Shown here: positions 1-5,328 of the stretch, one piece after another
How the letters are laid out: the number at the start of each line of letters is the position of its first letter
How positions within the stretch are numbered: the stretch's first letter is position 1
Source: Candidatus Methanofastidiosum methylothiophilum
Lineage (GTDB): Archaea > Methanobacteriota_B > Thermococci > Methanofastidiosales > Methanofastidiosaceae
Reading direction: 5' to 3'
Assembly (NCBI GenBank): GCA_001587675.1
Contig: LNGD01000067.1
Location: 1 to 8,623, forward strand
DNA: 8,623 nt
Program-made: the position numbers and the translations under genes
The notes under the pieces: generated by a model
Seen by the model: only the letters and a program-made list of their open reading frames with translations
What the model was told of the DNA's origin: nothing
Database searches by the model: none

Positions 1-1185
1 CAAGGCATCTGCACCTTCTAAAGAGCTATATACGTCCTTAGCATAATTAACGCCAAATGATTTGATGTAATTCTCATCGACATAGGGGTCAACTACAGTT
101 ACAATCGCCCCTCTTTTAACAAGCTCATTTAAGAAATGTTCAACTGGAGTTTCTCTGACATCGCCAACATTTTCTTTATAAGAAAAGCCTAAAACAGATA
201 TCTTTGAATTCTTAACTGATTTTTCCATTTCATTTAAGGCATCCCTTAGTAATTCAAAAATATGGTAAGGCATATGATCGTTTATTTCACGTCCGGCAGT
301 AATTACTTTTGAATGGTATCCAAACTCTCTTGCTTTTGAAACAAGATAATAAGGATCAACAGGCAGACAATGCCCACCAACACCTGCACCGGGATAATAT
401 ACATTAAAGTTCCATTTAGTGCTTGCAGCTTTAATAACTTCAATTACGTCTATACCCATTCTTTCGAAAATCAGAGCAAGTTCATTCATTAAAGCAATAT
501 TTAAATCCCTCTGTATATTCTCAATAACTTTTGCCGCTTCTGCAGTTTTGATGTCACTCACTGTATCGATTCGAGCTTTGATAACGTAAGAATATACATC
601 CTTTGTTACTTCAGCCCATTCTTTAGTTATTCCTCCTACAACTCTATTAACATTATCGATTGTATGCTTTGTATCACCGGGATTGTATCTTTCAGGACAG
701 TATGCCAGACCAAAATCGATCCCTGCTTTAAGCCCAGAGGATTCAAGTATTGGCTTAACAATATCATCTGTTACTCCAGGGTATACTGTTGATTCCAATA
801 CAATAAGTTGTCCTTTTTTTAATGATTTGGAAATATCTTCGGCTGCCGAAACAACATATGATAGATCTGGTTCCTTGTCCTTGGTAATCGGGGTGGGTAC
901 TATAATTAAAACAATGTCACTATTACTTACAGCTTCAACAGTATCATTTGTACAGTAGAATCTATTTTGATTAACAACTTCTTTTATTCTTTCATCAAGC
1001 CCAAGCTCGTTTAGATGAGATACCCCTTTATTTAGGCCGTTTACAATCCTTACAACTTTGTCCACACCGTATACTTTGAAACCCTTTTCCGCAAAATAGA
1101 CTGCAGTAGGAAGTCCCACATATCCAAGGCCAATTATTGAAATTACTGCTTTTTTGTTTTTGATTTTTTGCTTAAGATTTTCCAT
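1..1185 (-). CDS. UDP-sugar (UDP-ManNAc/GlcNAc-type) 6-dehydrogenase, 3' end cut by window
   Basis: I translated this frame by hand; it is open for 395 codons from ATG at 1185 to the left edge. The product oxidises the C6 hydroxyl of a UDP-sugar to a uronic acid using two NAD+, making precursors for surface polysaccharide or N-glycans. Visible in order: NAD-binding Rossmann motif GLGYVG (residues 19-24), ESTVYPG (131-137), CPER (163-166), the central helix with K219 and N223, the catalytic cysteine C273 in GGHCLPVDPYYL, and the C-terminal UDP-binding domain with YKENVGDVRETP (336-347). The cysteine motif followed by SKAREFGY resembles the WecC/WbpA group (UDP-N-acetylhexosamine substrates) more than UDP-glucose dehydrogenases; that substrate call is inference. 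Family members usually have about 420-440 residues, so only a few dozen are missing. A GTGATC sequence (1188-1193), matching the 16S 3' end, lies just before the start. Confidence 0.93.
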   Translation of the reverse strand, partial: MENLKQKIKNKKAVISIIGLGYVGLPTAVYFAEKGFKVYGVDKVVRIVNGLNKGVSHLNELGLDERIKEVVNQNRFYCTNDTVEAVSNSDIVLIIVPTPITKDKEPDLSYVVSAAEDISKSLKKGQLIVLESTVYPGVTDDIVKPILESSGLKAGIDFGLAYCPERYNPGDTKHTIDNVNRVVGGITKEWAEVTKDVYSYVIKARIDTVSDIKTAEAAKVIENIQRDLNIALMNELALIFERMGIDVIEVIKAASTKWNFNVYYPGAGVGGHCLPVDPYYLVSKAREFGYHSKVITAGREINDHMPYHIFELLRDALNEMEKSVKNSKISVLGFSYKENVGDVRETPVEHFLNELVKRGAIVTVVDPYVDENYIKSFGVNYAKDVYSSLEGADAL

Positions 1186-1203
1186 ATGATCACTAAATTT
1201 GGG

Positions 1204-1238
1204 TTTTATAGCATTAAATCTTTATTGTCTAATATAAA
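1204..1238 (-). promoter_or_regulatory. Candidate promoter of the nucleotide-sugar dehydrogenase gene
   Basis: The 92-nt gap after nadE holds two TATA-like boxes on the minus strand. TTTATATT (1231-1238) would give a leader of about 23 nt that includes the GTGATC ribosome-binding sequence. TATAAAA (1204-1210) is centred only 22 nt before the ATG, a little short for a leaderless start. I favour the first, because a leader explains the GTGATC. The gene may also be read through from lrp-nadE, as no T-run separates them. Confidence 0.4.
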
Positions 1239-1277
1239 CTTTATTTAAAATTCTATTCACAATAATCTATATAGTAT

Positions 1278-1994
1278 CTAGAAACCCGGTATCCTAGGCA
1301 TGTTTCTTTTATGCTCACTTTTTTTCATAAGCTCTTCAATCTTAGCTTTGACACTTTCACTTACTGTCTTTCCTTCTATGTAATTGTCAATCTCCTGATA
1401 CGTTATGCCAAGCTCTCCTTCATCTGTTTGGCCTTTCCATAGTCCAGCAGAAGGTGGCTTTGAAATAATCCTATCTGAAACTTTCAAAGATTTAGCAAGG
1501 GAATAGACATTCCTCTTTGTTAGATTTCCTAAAGGCAATAGATCACATCCTCCATCGCCATATTTTGTGAAGTAGCCAAGAGTAATTTCACTTTTATTTC
1601 CTGTTCCGATGACAAAATAATTTAATTTATTAGCGTAATAATAAAGAGTTACCATCCTAAGTCTTGGTTTCATGTTAGCTAAAGCTAGGTCTCTATCATC
1701 TCTCATATGGCCAAGGGATTCCAAAAAGATATTGTAGACTCTGTCAAGGTCAATAGTTTCGTATTTCAATCCAATTTCCTTTGCAACAGATTTGGCATCA
1801 TCGATATCCGCTTTGTTACTATGGCATGGTATAATTAAGCCGAGAGAATTTTCTGGGAAGGCGGCTTTACAGAGATAAGCGGTCACAGTTGAGTCTATCC
1901 CGCCGCTAAGGCCAAATACAACGCCTTTACCGCCGCCAGAAACAACTTCTTCTTTTATCCAATTGGAAAGCTTTCCAGAAAGTTCGCTAGTCAA
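1278..1994 (-). CDS. nadE: NH3-dependent NAD+ synthetase
   Basis: It catalyses the last step of NAD+ synthesis, the ATP-dependent amidation of nicotinic acid adenine dinucleotide through an adenylated intermediate, in the cytoplasm. The 238-residue protein has the N-type ATP-pyrophosphatase P-loop SGGIDS (residues 30-35), the MKPRLRM helix (108-114), GTGNKSE (130-136), KYGDGG (144-149), the substrate-closing loop KPPSAGLWKGQTDE (179-192) and the terminal HKRNMP. There is no glutaminase (nitrilase) domain, so it should use free ammonia, as short archaeal and some bacterial forms do. The start codon is TTG at 1994, overlapping the stop of the upstream lrp gene by 8 nt (TTGACTAG). A strong GGAGGT five bases upstream supports TTG, and no nearby in-frame ATG precedes the P-loop. 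It is the second gene of the lrp-nadE operon. Confidence 0.96.
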   Translation of the reverse strand: MTSELSGKLSNWIKEEVVSGGGKGVVFGLSGGIDSTVTAYLCKAAFPENSLGLIIPCHSNKADIDDAKSVAKEIGLKYETIDLDRVYNIFLESLGHMRDDRDLALANMKPRLRMVTLYYYANKLNYFVIGTGNKSEITLGYFTKYGDGGCDLLPLGNLTKRNVYSLAKSLKVSDRIISKPPSAGLWKGQTDEGELGITYQEIDNYIEGKTVSESVKAKIEELMKKSEHKRNMPRIPGF

Positions 1995-2430
1995 ACTTTA
2001 CCTCCATATCTTCCTTGACAATGTTTAAGACAATTGATGTAGAAACGCTCTCGACATAGTCAAGTGATTGAATCCACTTTGTAAATTTCTCAAGATGAAG
2101 TGGGCTCCTAAATCTTCCAATTATAATGGCATCGTGACTCCCGGTAACGTCATAAACAGCAACAACATTATTTTCATCCTTAATTTTATCCTCAACCTCT
2201 TTTAACTTTCCTTTAGAAATGATAAGATGGATAACGGCAGTAAAGTCATAGCCGCATTTTTCAGAGTCCAGAACAGGGATGTATTTTTTTATTATCCCCT
2301 CATCTTCCATGGCCTTGACCCTTAACGAGATGGTAGTAATTGAATGGCCAAGCCTTCTCGCTATCTCAGAAAAGCTTGTTCTTGCGTCCTGATTTAGAAT
2401 CTTTAATATGCTTATATCAAGACTGTCCAT
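1987..2430 (-). CDS. Lrp/AsnC family transcriptional regulator
   Basis: A 147-residue DNA-binding protein of the Lrp/AsnC (feast/famine) family. Residues 1-55 form the winged helix-turn-helix: the opening LDISILKILNQDARTSF, then SEIARRLGHS and the recognition helix ITTISLRVKAMEDEGII. Residues about 62-140 form the RAM ligand-binding/oligomerisation domain, with the typical VTGSHDAII turn (95-103). Such proteins form dimers to octamers and commonly bind amino acids or related small molecules; the ligand cannot be read from sequence. The gene starts at ATG 2430 and overlaps nadE by 8 nt, so both are on one mRNA. Its promoter is interleaved with that of trmY, 44 nt away. Autoregulation is usual in the family, and here would also put the regulator over the trmY start. 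Confidence 0.93.
   Translation of the reverse strand: MDSLDISILKILNQDARTSFSEIARRLGHSITTISLRVKAMEDEGIIKKYIPVLDSEKCGYDFTAVIHLIISKGKLKEVEDKIKDENNVVAVYDVTGSHDAIIIGRFRSPLHLEKFTKWIQSLDYVESVSTSIVLNIVKEDMEVKFD
2000..2005 (-). promoter_or_regulatory. Shine-Dalgarno site that sets the nadE TTG start
   Basis: GGAGGT on the minus strand lies inside the last codons of lrp, five bases before TTG at 1994. It is a near-perfect match to the archaeal anti-SD and is the main reason for accepting the non-ATG start. It implies coupled or reinitiated translation of nadE after lrp. Confidence 0.8.
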
Positions 2431-2444
2431 ATGTATTGGATAAT

Positions 2445-2461
2445 CTTAAATTGTTAATAAA
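2445..2461. promoter_or_regulatory. Compact bidirectional promoter region, lrp-nadE (-) and trmY (+)
   Basis: Only 44 nt separate the two start codons. On the minus strand TTTATTAA (2454-2461), preceded by a purine-rich BRE-like AAAAGA, is centred about 27 nt before the lrp ATG. On the plus strand CTTAAATT (2445-2452) is centred about 27 nt before the trmY ATG at 2475; its BRE is weaker. Both distances predict transcription starting at or next to the start codon, i.e. leaderless mRNAs. No Shine-Dalgarno sequence precedes either gene, which agrees. The two boxes are one base apart, so occupancy by TBP/TFB may be mutually exclusive. Confidence 0.6.
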
Positions 2462-2474
2462 TCTTTTGATTTTT

Positions 2475-3056
2475 ATGAAGAAAATATTCATCTTAAAAGC
2501 ATCGAAGGCCAAAACTTCAAATGATTTTTCATTAAATGACCTGCCTGGAGACGGAGGCCGGATGGATATTGTGGCCAGATGTGTAAACTCTGCATTCTTT
2601 TTATCCCATGATCTAAGGAGGGATACAGAGTTTATTGTGGTGCTTGAAGGAGAGCCAAATCCACCAGTTACTTTGAGATTTATTGGCAACGAATTAAAAT
2701 ATCTAAGTCCTGATGAGCGCTGCATAGGGGGGCTTATAAAAAAGGCGTTGGAAAAGCAGTCTGAAAAAGAAACTGAATCAACTCCTGGGATTTTTGTATC
2801 AAGAAAGAGTTTTTCCCAAGTACTAGATGAAGTTGGCGGCGAGATAATTTATCTCCATGAAGATGGCGAGGACATAGAAAAAATTAGTATCCAATCAGAG
2901 AAAATTGTATTTGTTTTAGGGGATCATCTGGGATTGTCTTCTGAAGATGAGTCTTTACTTAAAGATGCGAAACGAGTTTCAATATCTCCTATGGTACTCC
3001 ATGCCGACCACTGTATAATAATAGTACATAACGTTTTTGATAGGAAAAACTTATAA
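2475..3056 (+). CDS. trmY: tRNA (pseudouridine(54)-N(1))-methyltransferase
   Basis: TrmY uses S-adenosylmethionine to methylate N1 of pseudouridine 54 in the T-loop of archaeal tRNAs, giving m1-pseudouridine, the archaeal counterpart of ribothymidine. The 193-residue protein is the usual length for this SPOUT (former DUF358) family. I see the conserved N-terminal block DLPGDGGRMDIVARCVNSAFFLSHDLRRD (positions 22-50), EGEPNPPV (58-65), the LSPDERCI segment (77-84), and the C-terminal trefoil-knot SAM site VFVLGDHLGL (145-154) followed by HADHCIIIVHNVFDR (176-190). I chose ATG at 2475. The frame is open upstream into lrp, but the family N-terminus begins here and a TATA-like box sits 27 nt before this ATG. 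The stop codon TAA overlaps the TATA-like box of the next gene. Confidence 0.95.
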   Translation: MKKIFILKASKAKTSNDFSLNDLPGDGGRMDIVARCVNSAFFLSHDLRRDTEFIVVLEGEPNPPVTLRFIGNELKYLSPDERCIGGLIKKALEKQSEKETESTPGIFVSRKSFSQVLDEVGGEIIYLHEDGEDIEKISIQSEKIVFVLGDHLGLSSEDESLLKDAKRVSISPMVLHADHCIIIVHNVFDRKNL

Positions 3057-3058
3057 AT
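3051..3058 (+). promoter_or_regulatory. TATA-like box for the membrane/zinc-ribbon gene, over the trmY stop
   Basis: TTATAAAT spans the last two codons of trmY (TTA TAA) and is centred about 26 nt before the second ATG at 3080, near the ATG at 3077. No Shine-Dalgarno sequence precedes the gene. This fits an independent leaderless transcript in addition to any read-through from trmY. Confidence 0.5.
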
Positions 3059-3076
3059 AGGAATAATCAATTATCA

Positions 3077-3748
3077 ATGATGTCAGACGATAACATTGAA
3101 ACTATACTAAAGTCATCGCTTTGGATGGTTCTATTGACAATCCTTATGATTTGGGCGCCAGTCTTAGGGCCGATAGTTTCAGGAATCGTTGGGGGGAAAA
3201 AATCGAGGAGTGTTAAAAATGCTATAGCGGCATTTTCTTTGTGTTCCTTGATTGTGTTTATCCTGTTTCTCGTGATATCGTTTATAATTGGGGATTTTCT
3301 TGAGCCTGCAATTGTTAGAAGGATCCCATATCCTTTGCCTTCTGGAACAAAGCTTTTCATGCTGATAACGGCTGTCCTTTATATTTATCCAATATTCTTA
3401 GGTGCTGTTTTGGGGAGTGCCCTTACAGAAGATGGTGTTAAGATGCCTAAATTTGAAAGGCCAAAGCCAAGAGAGAGGGAATACTATGAAAAGAGATACT
3501 ACCCTGAAGAAAGGTATGTGCCTGAAACATATCTCCCAATGGAAAGACCTGTTAGACCTTATGAGCCTTATTATGATCCATACATGCCTGCACCAAGGCC
3601 ACAGATCCCATCACTTCGTGTGAGGAGAGAAGGTTACAATTGCGAAAGGTGTGGTAGACCACTAATTAGAACTGAAGTCACAGACAGAGGAAAAAGAGAA
3701 ATTGTCTACAAGTGTGACGCATGCCAAGTCATGTATGATTTAGTTTAG
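3077..3748 (+). CDS. Membrane protein of unknown function: three TM segments, Tyr/Pro-rich linker, C-terminal zinc ribbon
   Basis: I do not recognise this 223-residue protein. It has three hydrophobic segments, about residues 14-40, 48-72 and 91-116. A basic KKSR (41-44) follows the first. Residues about 126-180 form a low-complexity linker dense in Tyr, Pro, Arg and Glu (EYYEKRYYPEERYVP and PYEPYYDPYM are typical). The last 40 residues are a compact zinc ribbon with C189-x2-C192 and C213-x2-C216 around a short hairpin rich in basic residues. An unpaired set of three TMs would place linker and ribbon on one side of the membrane, probably the cytoplasm; this is inference. ATG codons at 3077 and 3080 are equally possible starts. 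It follows trmY by 20 nt but has its own TATA-like box. A role such as anchoring a binding partner through the ribbon is speculative. Confidence 0.85.
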   Translation: MMSDDNIETILKSSLWMVLLTILMIWAPVLGPIVSGIVGGKKSRSVKNAIAAFSLCSLIVFILFLVISFIIGDFLEPAIVRRIPYPLPSGTKLFMLITAVLYIYPIFLGAVLGSALTEDGVKMPKFERPKPREREYYEKRYYPEERYVPETYLPMERPVRPYEPYYDPYMPAPRPQIPSLRVRREGYNCERCGRPLIRTEVTDRGKREIVYKCDACQVMYDLV

Positions 3749-3799
3749 ATATCTATTAGAAAGAGGCGCTTATTGTTCATCTTTGTGGTAGATATCTAA
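3745..3799. repeat. Pair of 11-nt inverted repeats at the convergent gene ends
   Basis: TTAGATATCTA (3745-3755) and its exact reverse complement TAGATATCTAA (3789-3799) flank 33 nt. Each contains the self-palindromic decamer TAGATATCTA, so the two copies also count as direct repeats. The first covers the stop of the membrane/zinc-ribbon gene; the second lies in the last codons of the convergent toxin gene. They could form a stem-loop in transcripts from either side, but the AT-rich base composition makes chance plausible. Confidence 0.35.
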
Positions 3800-4017
3800 G
3801 ATTACTACTATGTCTTTATTTTTATCAAAAACGTAAGAAAGTCTGTATGGTGGGATATAAACTTCTCTTGTTCCTTTTCTTACGTATTTCATAGGTTTCC
3901 AATTTCAGGATTATCTTTAATTTTAGATATTTGTTTTAGGATTCTAGTTTTTAGAGATTTATCTTTTATTTTAGAGAAAATTATCTTAAAAGATGGGTCA
4001 AAACTTATTTTTACCAT
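3770..4017 (-). pseudogene. RelE/ParE-superfamily toxin, frameshifted by one missing base
   Basis: The frame starts at ATG 4017, overlapping the antitoxin stop by 7 nt (ATGGTAA), and reads 42 codons to TGA at 3889-3891. Adding one A in the GGAAACC stretch (3894-3900) restores one 82-residue ORF that runs to TAA at 3770-3772. The repaired protein is the right size for a small RelE-type mRNA interferase: an N-terminal helical half with KIKDNPEIG (32-40), then KPMKYVRKGTREVYIP, the core strand PPYRLSYVFD (with R59 at the position of the family's conserved arginine) and the last strand VVILDIYHKDEQ. RelE toxins cleave mRNA on the ribosome. As written the gene would give only a 42-residue N-terminal peptide without the catalytic half. 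The total span, 248 nt, is exactly one short of 83 codons. Alternatives are a sequencing or assembly error in an A-run, or non-canonical frameshifting. Confidence 0.82.
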
Positions 4018-4277
4018 GTTTTAGCTTCTTCCATAAATTCCTCAAAATCCATTTCTATAAATTTTCCTTTCTCGTATTTTTTTAATGCTTCTTCAGTTCT
4101 TTTTGCAAAAATTAAATCTTCTTCTAAGTTCTTGCTAATAGCTTCAGCTTTTTTAAGTATTATTTGATCTTTATTTTTTATAATAACTAGTTTTTCGCCT
4201 TCTTTGATGTCATCTCTCATATCTTCAGGTATGTCAATACGTCCTTTGGACCTCATTTTTGTAATTGCAATATCCAT
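4011..4277 (-). CDS. AbrB/SpoVT-fold antitoxin, partner of the RelE-like toxin
   Basis: An 88-residue type II antitoxin. Residues about 3-44 match the AbrB/MazE swapped-hairpin DNA-binding fold: ITKMRSKGRIDIPEDMR, then GEKLVIIKNKDQIILKK. The rest is an acidic, mostly helical tail (EEDLIFAKRTEEALKKYEK, then MDFEEFMEEAKTW) of the kind that wraps and blocks a RelE toxin. Gene order antitoxin-toxin and the ATGGTAA overlap with the toxin start are typical of translationally coupled pairs. I chose ATG 4277 because AGGTGG (4283-4288) lies five bases upstream. A GTG at 4286 would add three residues (MVK) but lies within that ribosome-binding site. Autorepression by the antitoxin alone or with toxin is usual in such pairs. 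The gene has no visible lesion, unlike its partner. Confidence 0.85.
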   Translation of the reverse strand: MDIAITKMRSKGRIDIPEDMRDDIKEGEKLVIIKNKDQIILKKAEAISKNLEEDLIFAKRTEEALKKYEKGKFIEMDFEEFMEEAKTW

Positions 4278-4282
4278 CTTAA

Positions 4283-4325
4283 CCACCTAGAAAGTTATTT
4301 GTATTTAAGCTAATCATATTTAAAT
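4283..4325 (-). promoter_or_regulatory. Antitoxin promoter and ribosome-binding site
   Basis: ATTTAAATA (minus strand, 4317-4325) is a TATA-like box that would start transcription near 4294-4298, leaving a leader of roughly 17-20 nt that includes the AGGTGG ribosome-binding site (4283-4288). A second possible box, CTTAAATA (4303-4310), would give a leaderless start. The rest of the gap to the peptidase gene (about 4330-4441) is AT-rich and shows nothing else I can support. Confidence 0.45.
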
Positions 4326-4441
4326 AATTATGTGCAACTTTATTTTTATTTCTTATACCTAGAATTGATAAATTCGAGTGCTGTTTGCTCCATTTTTCAT
4401 TTGATATTTTTTAATCATTAAAATTTATTTTTATTGACTAA

Positions 4442-5167
4442 TTAAATAAAAATCATCACTATCCTAAGCATTATATCTCCAAAAAATACTGCTAGAAGAT
4501 ATCCTATTGTTATAGGAACAACGAAAGGAAGCCCGGGAGTTGCCCACAGGTTTTTTATTCCTTTTTTTGTGAGTTCTTCTTTATATTCAGCCACATCAAA
4601 ATCCAGATCGCCTATGAATAACCTTATGGACCTTTTTCCATCTTTAAATTCTTCCAATGGATAAAACTTGTCTGAAAGCTTAGCTGTTTCCAATCTGTAT
4701 CCCACCATCATTGCAAGTATTTTTTTGAATTTTCCAGATTCATACTCCTTTGGGGAGTCTTTCTTGATTATGTTATATGATAGAATTCCTATCGGTAGCA
4801 AAATACTCATTATGAGTGCATTGTCAAATACAGATACTGGAAAGAGTCCAAAGGCATATTCTTTTCCAGAAAGTGAAGGCAATAGTGCGCCAAGCCCCAT
4901 AAGGATCTTTCCATCCCCTCCTCCAAATAATCCCAAGTAAAACAATAGCAGAGCAAGCCCAAACATAAGTAAGAAAACGACACCTGTAAATAGTATGGGT
5001 CTAAAAGATTCAAATGAAATTGAAAGGTATATTGCATGGATAAACCCAACTACTGCTAAGAAAACCCAGTGCCACTCTTCTATCTCTCTTTTTTTGATAT
5101 CAACGTAAGAAGCATGAAAAAGAACGACGGTACCAATGGCGATTTTCAAAATAGTAAGAGTGTCCAT
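4442..5167 (-). CDS. Archaeal prepilin/preflagellin (prearchaellin) peptidase, A24 GxGD family
   Basis: A membrane-embedded aspartic protease that removes the short class III signal peptide from type IV pilin-like and archaellin precursors before assembly. The 241-residue protein carries both catalytic aspartates in the expected contexts: D23 in SYVDIKKREI after the first TM helix, and D85 in the GxGD motif FGGGDGK (81-87). Hydrophobic segments lie at about 4-20, 34-50, 57-80, 112-133 and 214-240. A soluble segment of about 75 residues (135-210) precedes TPGLPFVVPITIG (210-222). This layout is that of euryarchaeal FlaK/EppA-type enzymes. Whether it serves archaella or pili cannot be told, because no pilin, archaellin or assembly ATPase gene is in the window. 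It begins at ATG 5167 with a TATA-like box suited to a leaderless mRNA, and is divergent from the secreted protease gene. Confidence 0.93.
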   Translation of the reverse strand: MDTLTILKIAIGTVVLFHASYVDIKKREIEEWHWVFLAVVGFIHAIYLSISFESFRPILFTGVVFLLMFGLALLLFYLGLFGGGDGKILMGLGALLPSLSGKEYAFGLFPVSVFDNALIMSILLPIGILSYNIIKKDSPKEYESGKFKKILAMMVGYRLETAKLSDKFYPLEEFKDGKRSIRLFIGDLDFDVAEYKEELTKKGIKNLWATPGLPFVVPITIGYLLAVFFGDIMLRIVMIFI

Positions 5168-5186
5168 AAAATCTATTAGAAGCTAT

Positions 5187-5194
5187 TATTTTAA
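5187..5194 (-). promoter_or_regulatory. TATA-like box of the prepilin peptidase gene
   Basis: TTTAAAAT on the minus strand is centred about 24-27 nt before ATG 5167, with purines (AAAACA) just upstream as for a BRE. No Shine-Dalgarno sequence is present, so a leaderless mRNA is likely. Confidence 0.5.
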
Positions 5195-5276
5195 ATGTTT
5201 TGATTCATCTGTAATTGATAATTAATTACCAAATATTATTATTTATTAATATATTTTTAATAATTAAGGAATAATT

Positions 5277-5322
5277 TTATAAATATATAGATAAATTTAT
5301 TATCAAATCCTAATATGGGAGG
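5277..5322 (+). promoter_or_regulatory. Promoter and ribosome-binding site of the subtilase gene
   Basis: TTTATAAATA (5277-5286) is a good archaeal TATA box. Transcription should begin near 5307, leaving a leader of about 22 nt that holds a strong GGGAGG (5317-5322) six bases before ATG 5329. Unlike most first genes here, this one therefore seems to have a leader and an SD. The stretch from 5195 to 5276 is almost pure A+T and shows no other supportable feature. Confidence 0.6.
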
Positions 5323-5328
5323 ATTTAT

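Noticed and set aside
683..958. A plus-strand reading frame of 91 codons
   Set aside because: It is antisense to the clearly conserved nucleotide-sugar dehydrogenase and resembles no protein family.
2340..2474. Upstream extension of the trmY frame into lrp
   Set aside because: It would cover the lrp coding region and promoters; TrmY proteins begin at the MKKIFILKAS-like segment, and the TATA-like box points to ATG 2475.
3889..3900. Programmed -1 frameshifting to make full-length toxin
   Set aside because: T GGA AAC does not fit the X-XXY-YYZ slippery pattern and I see no clear downstream pseudoknot; a one-base deletion or sequence error is simpler.
5195..5276. AT-rich stretch with short TTAATTA/TAATTAA inverted matches as a replication origin or operator
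   Set aside because: Nearly pure A+T sequence yields such matches by chance, and there is no ORB-like repeat or orc1/cdc6 gene nearby.
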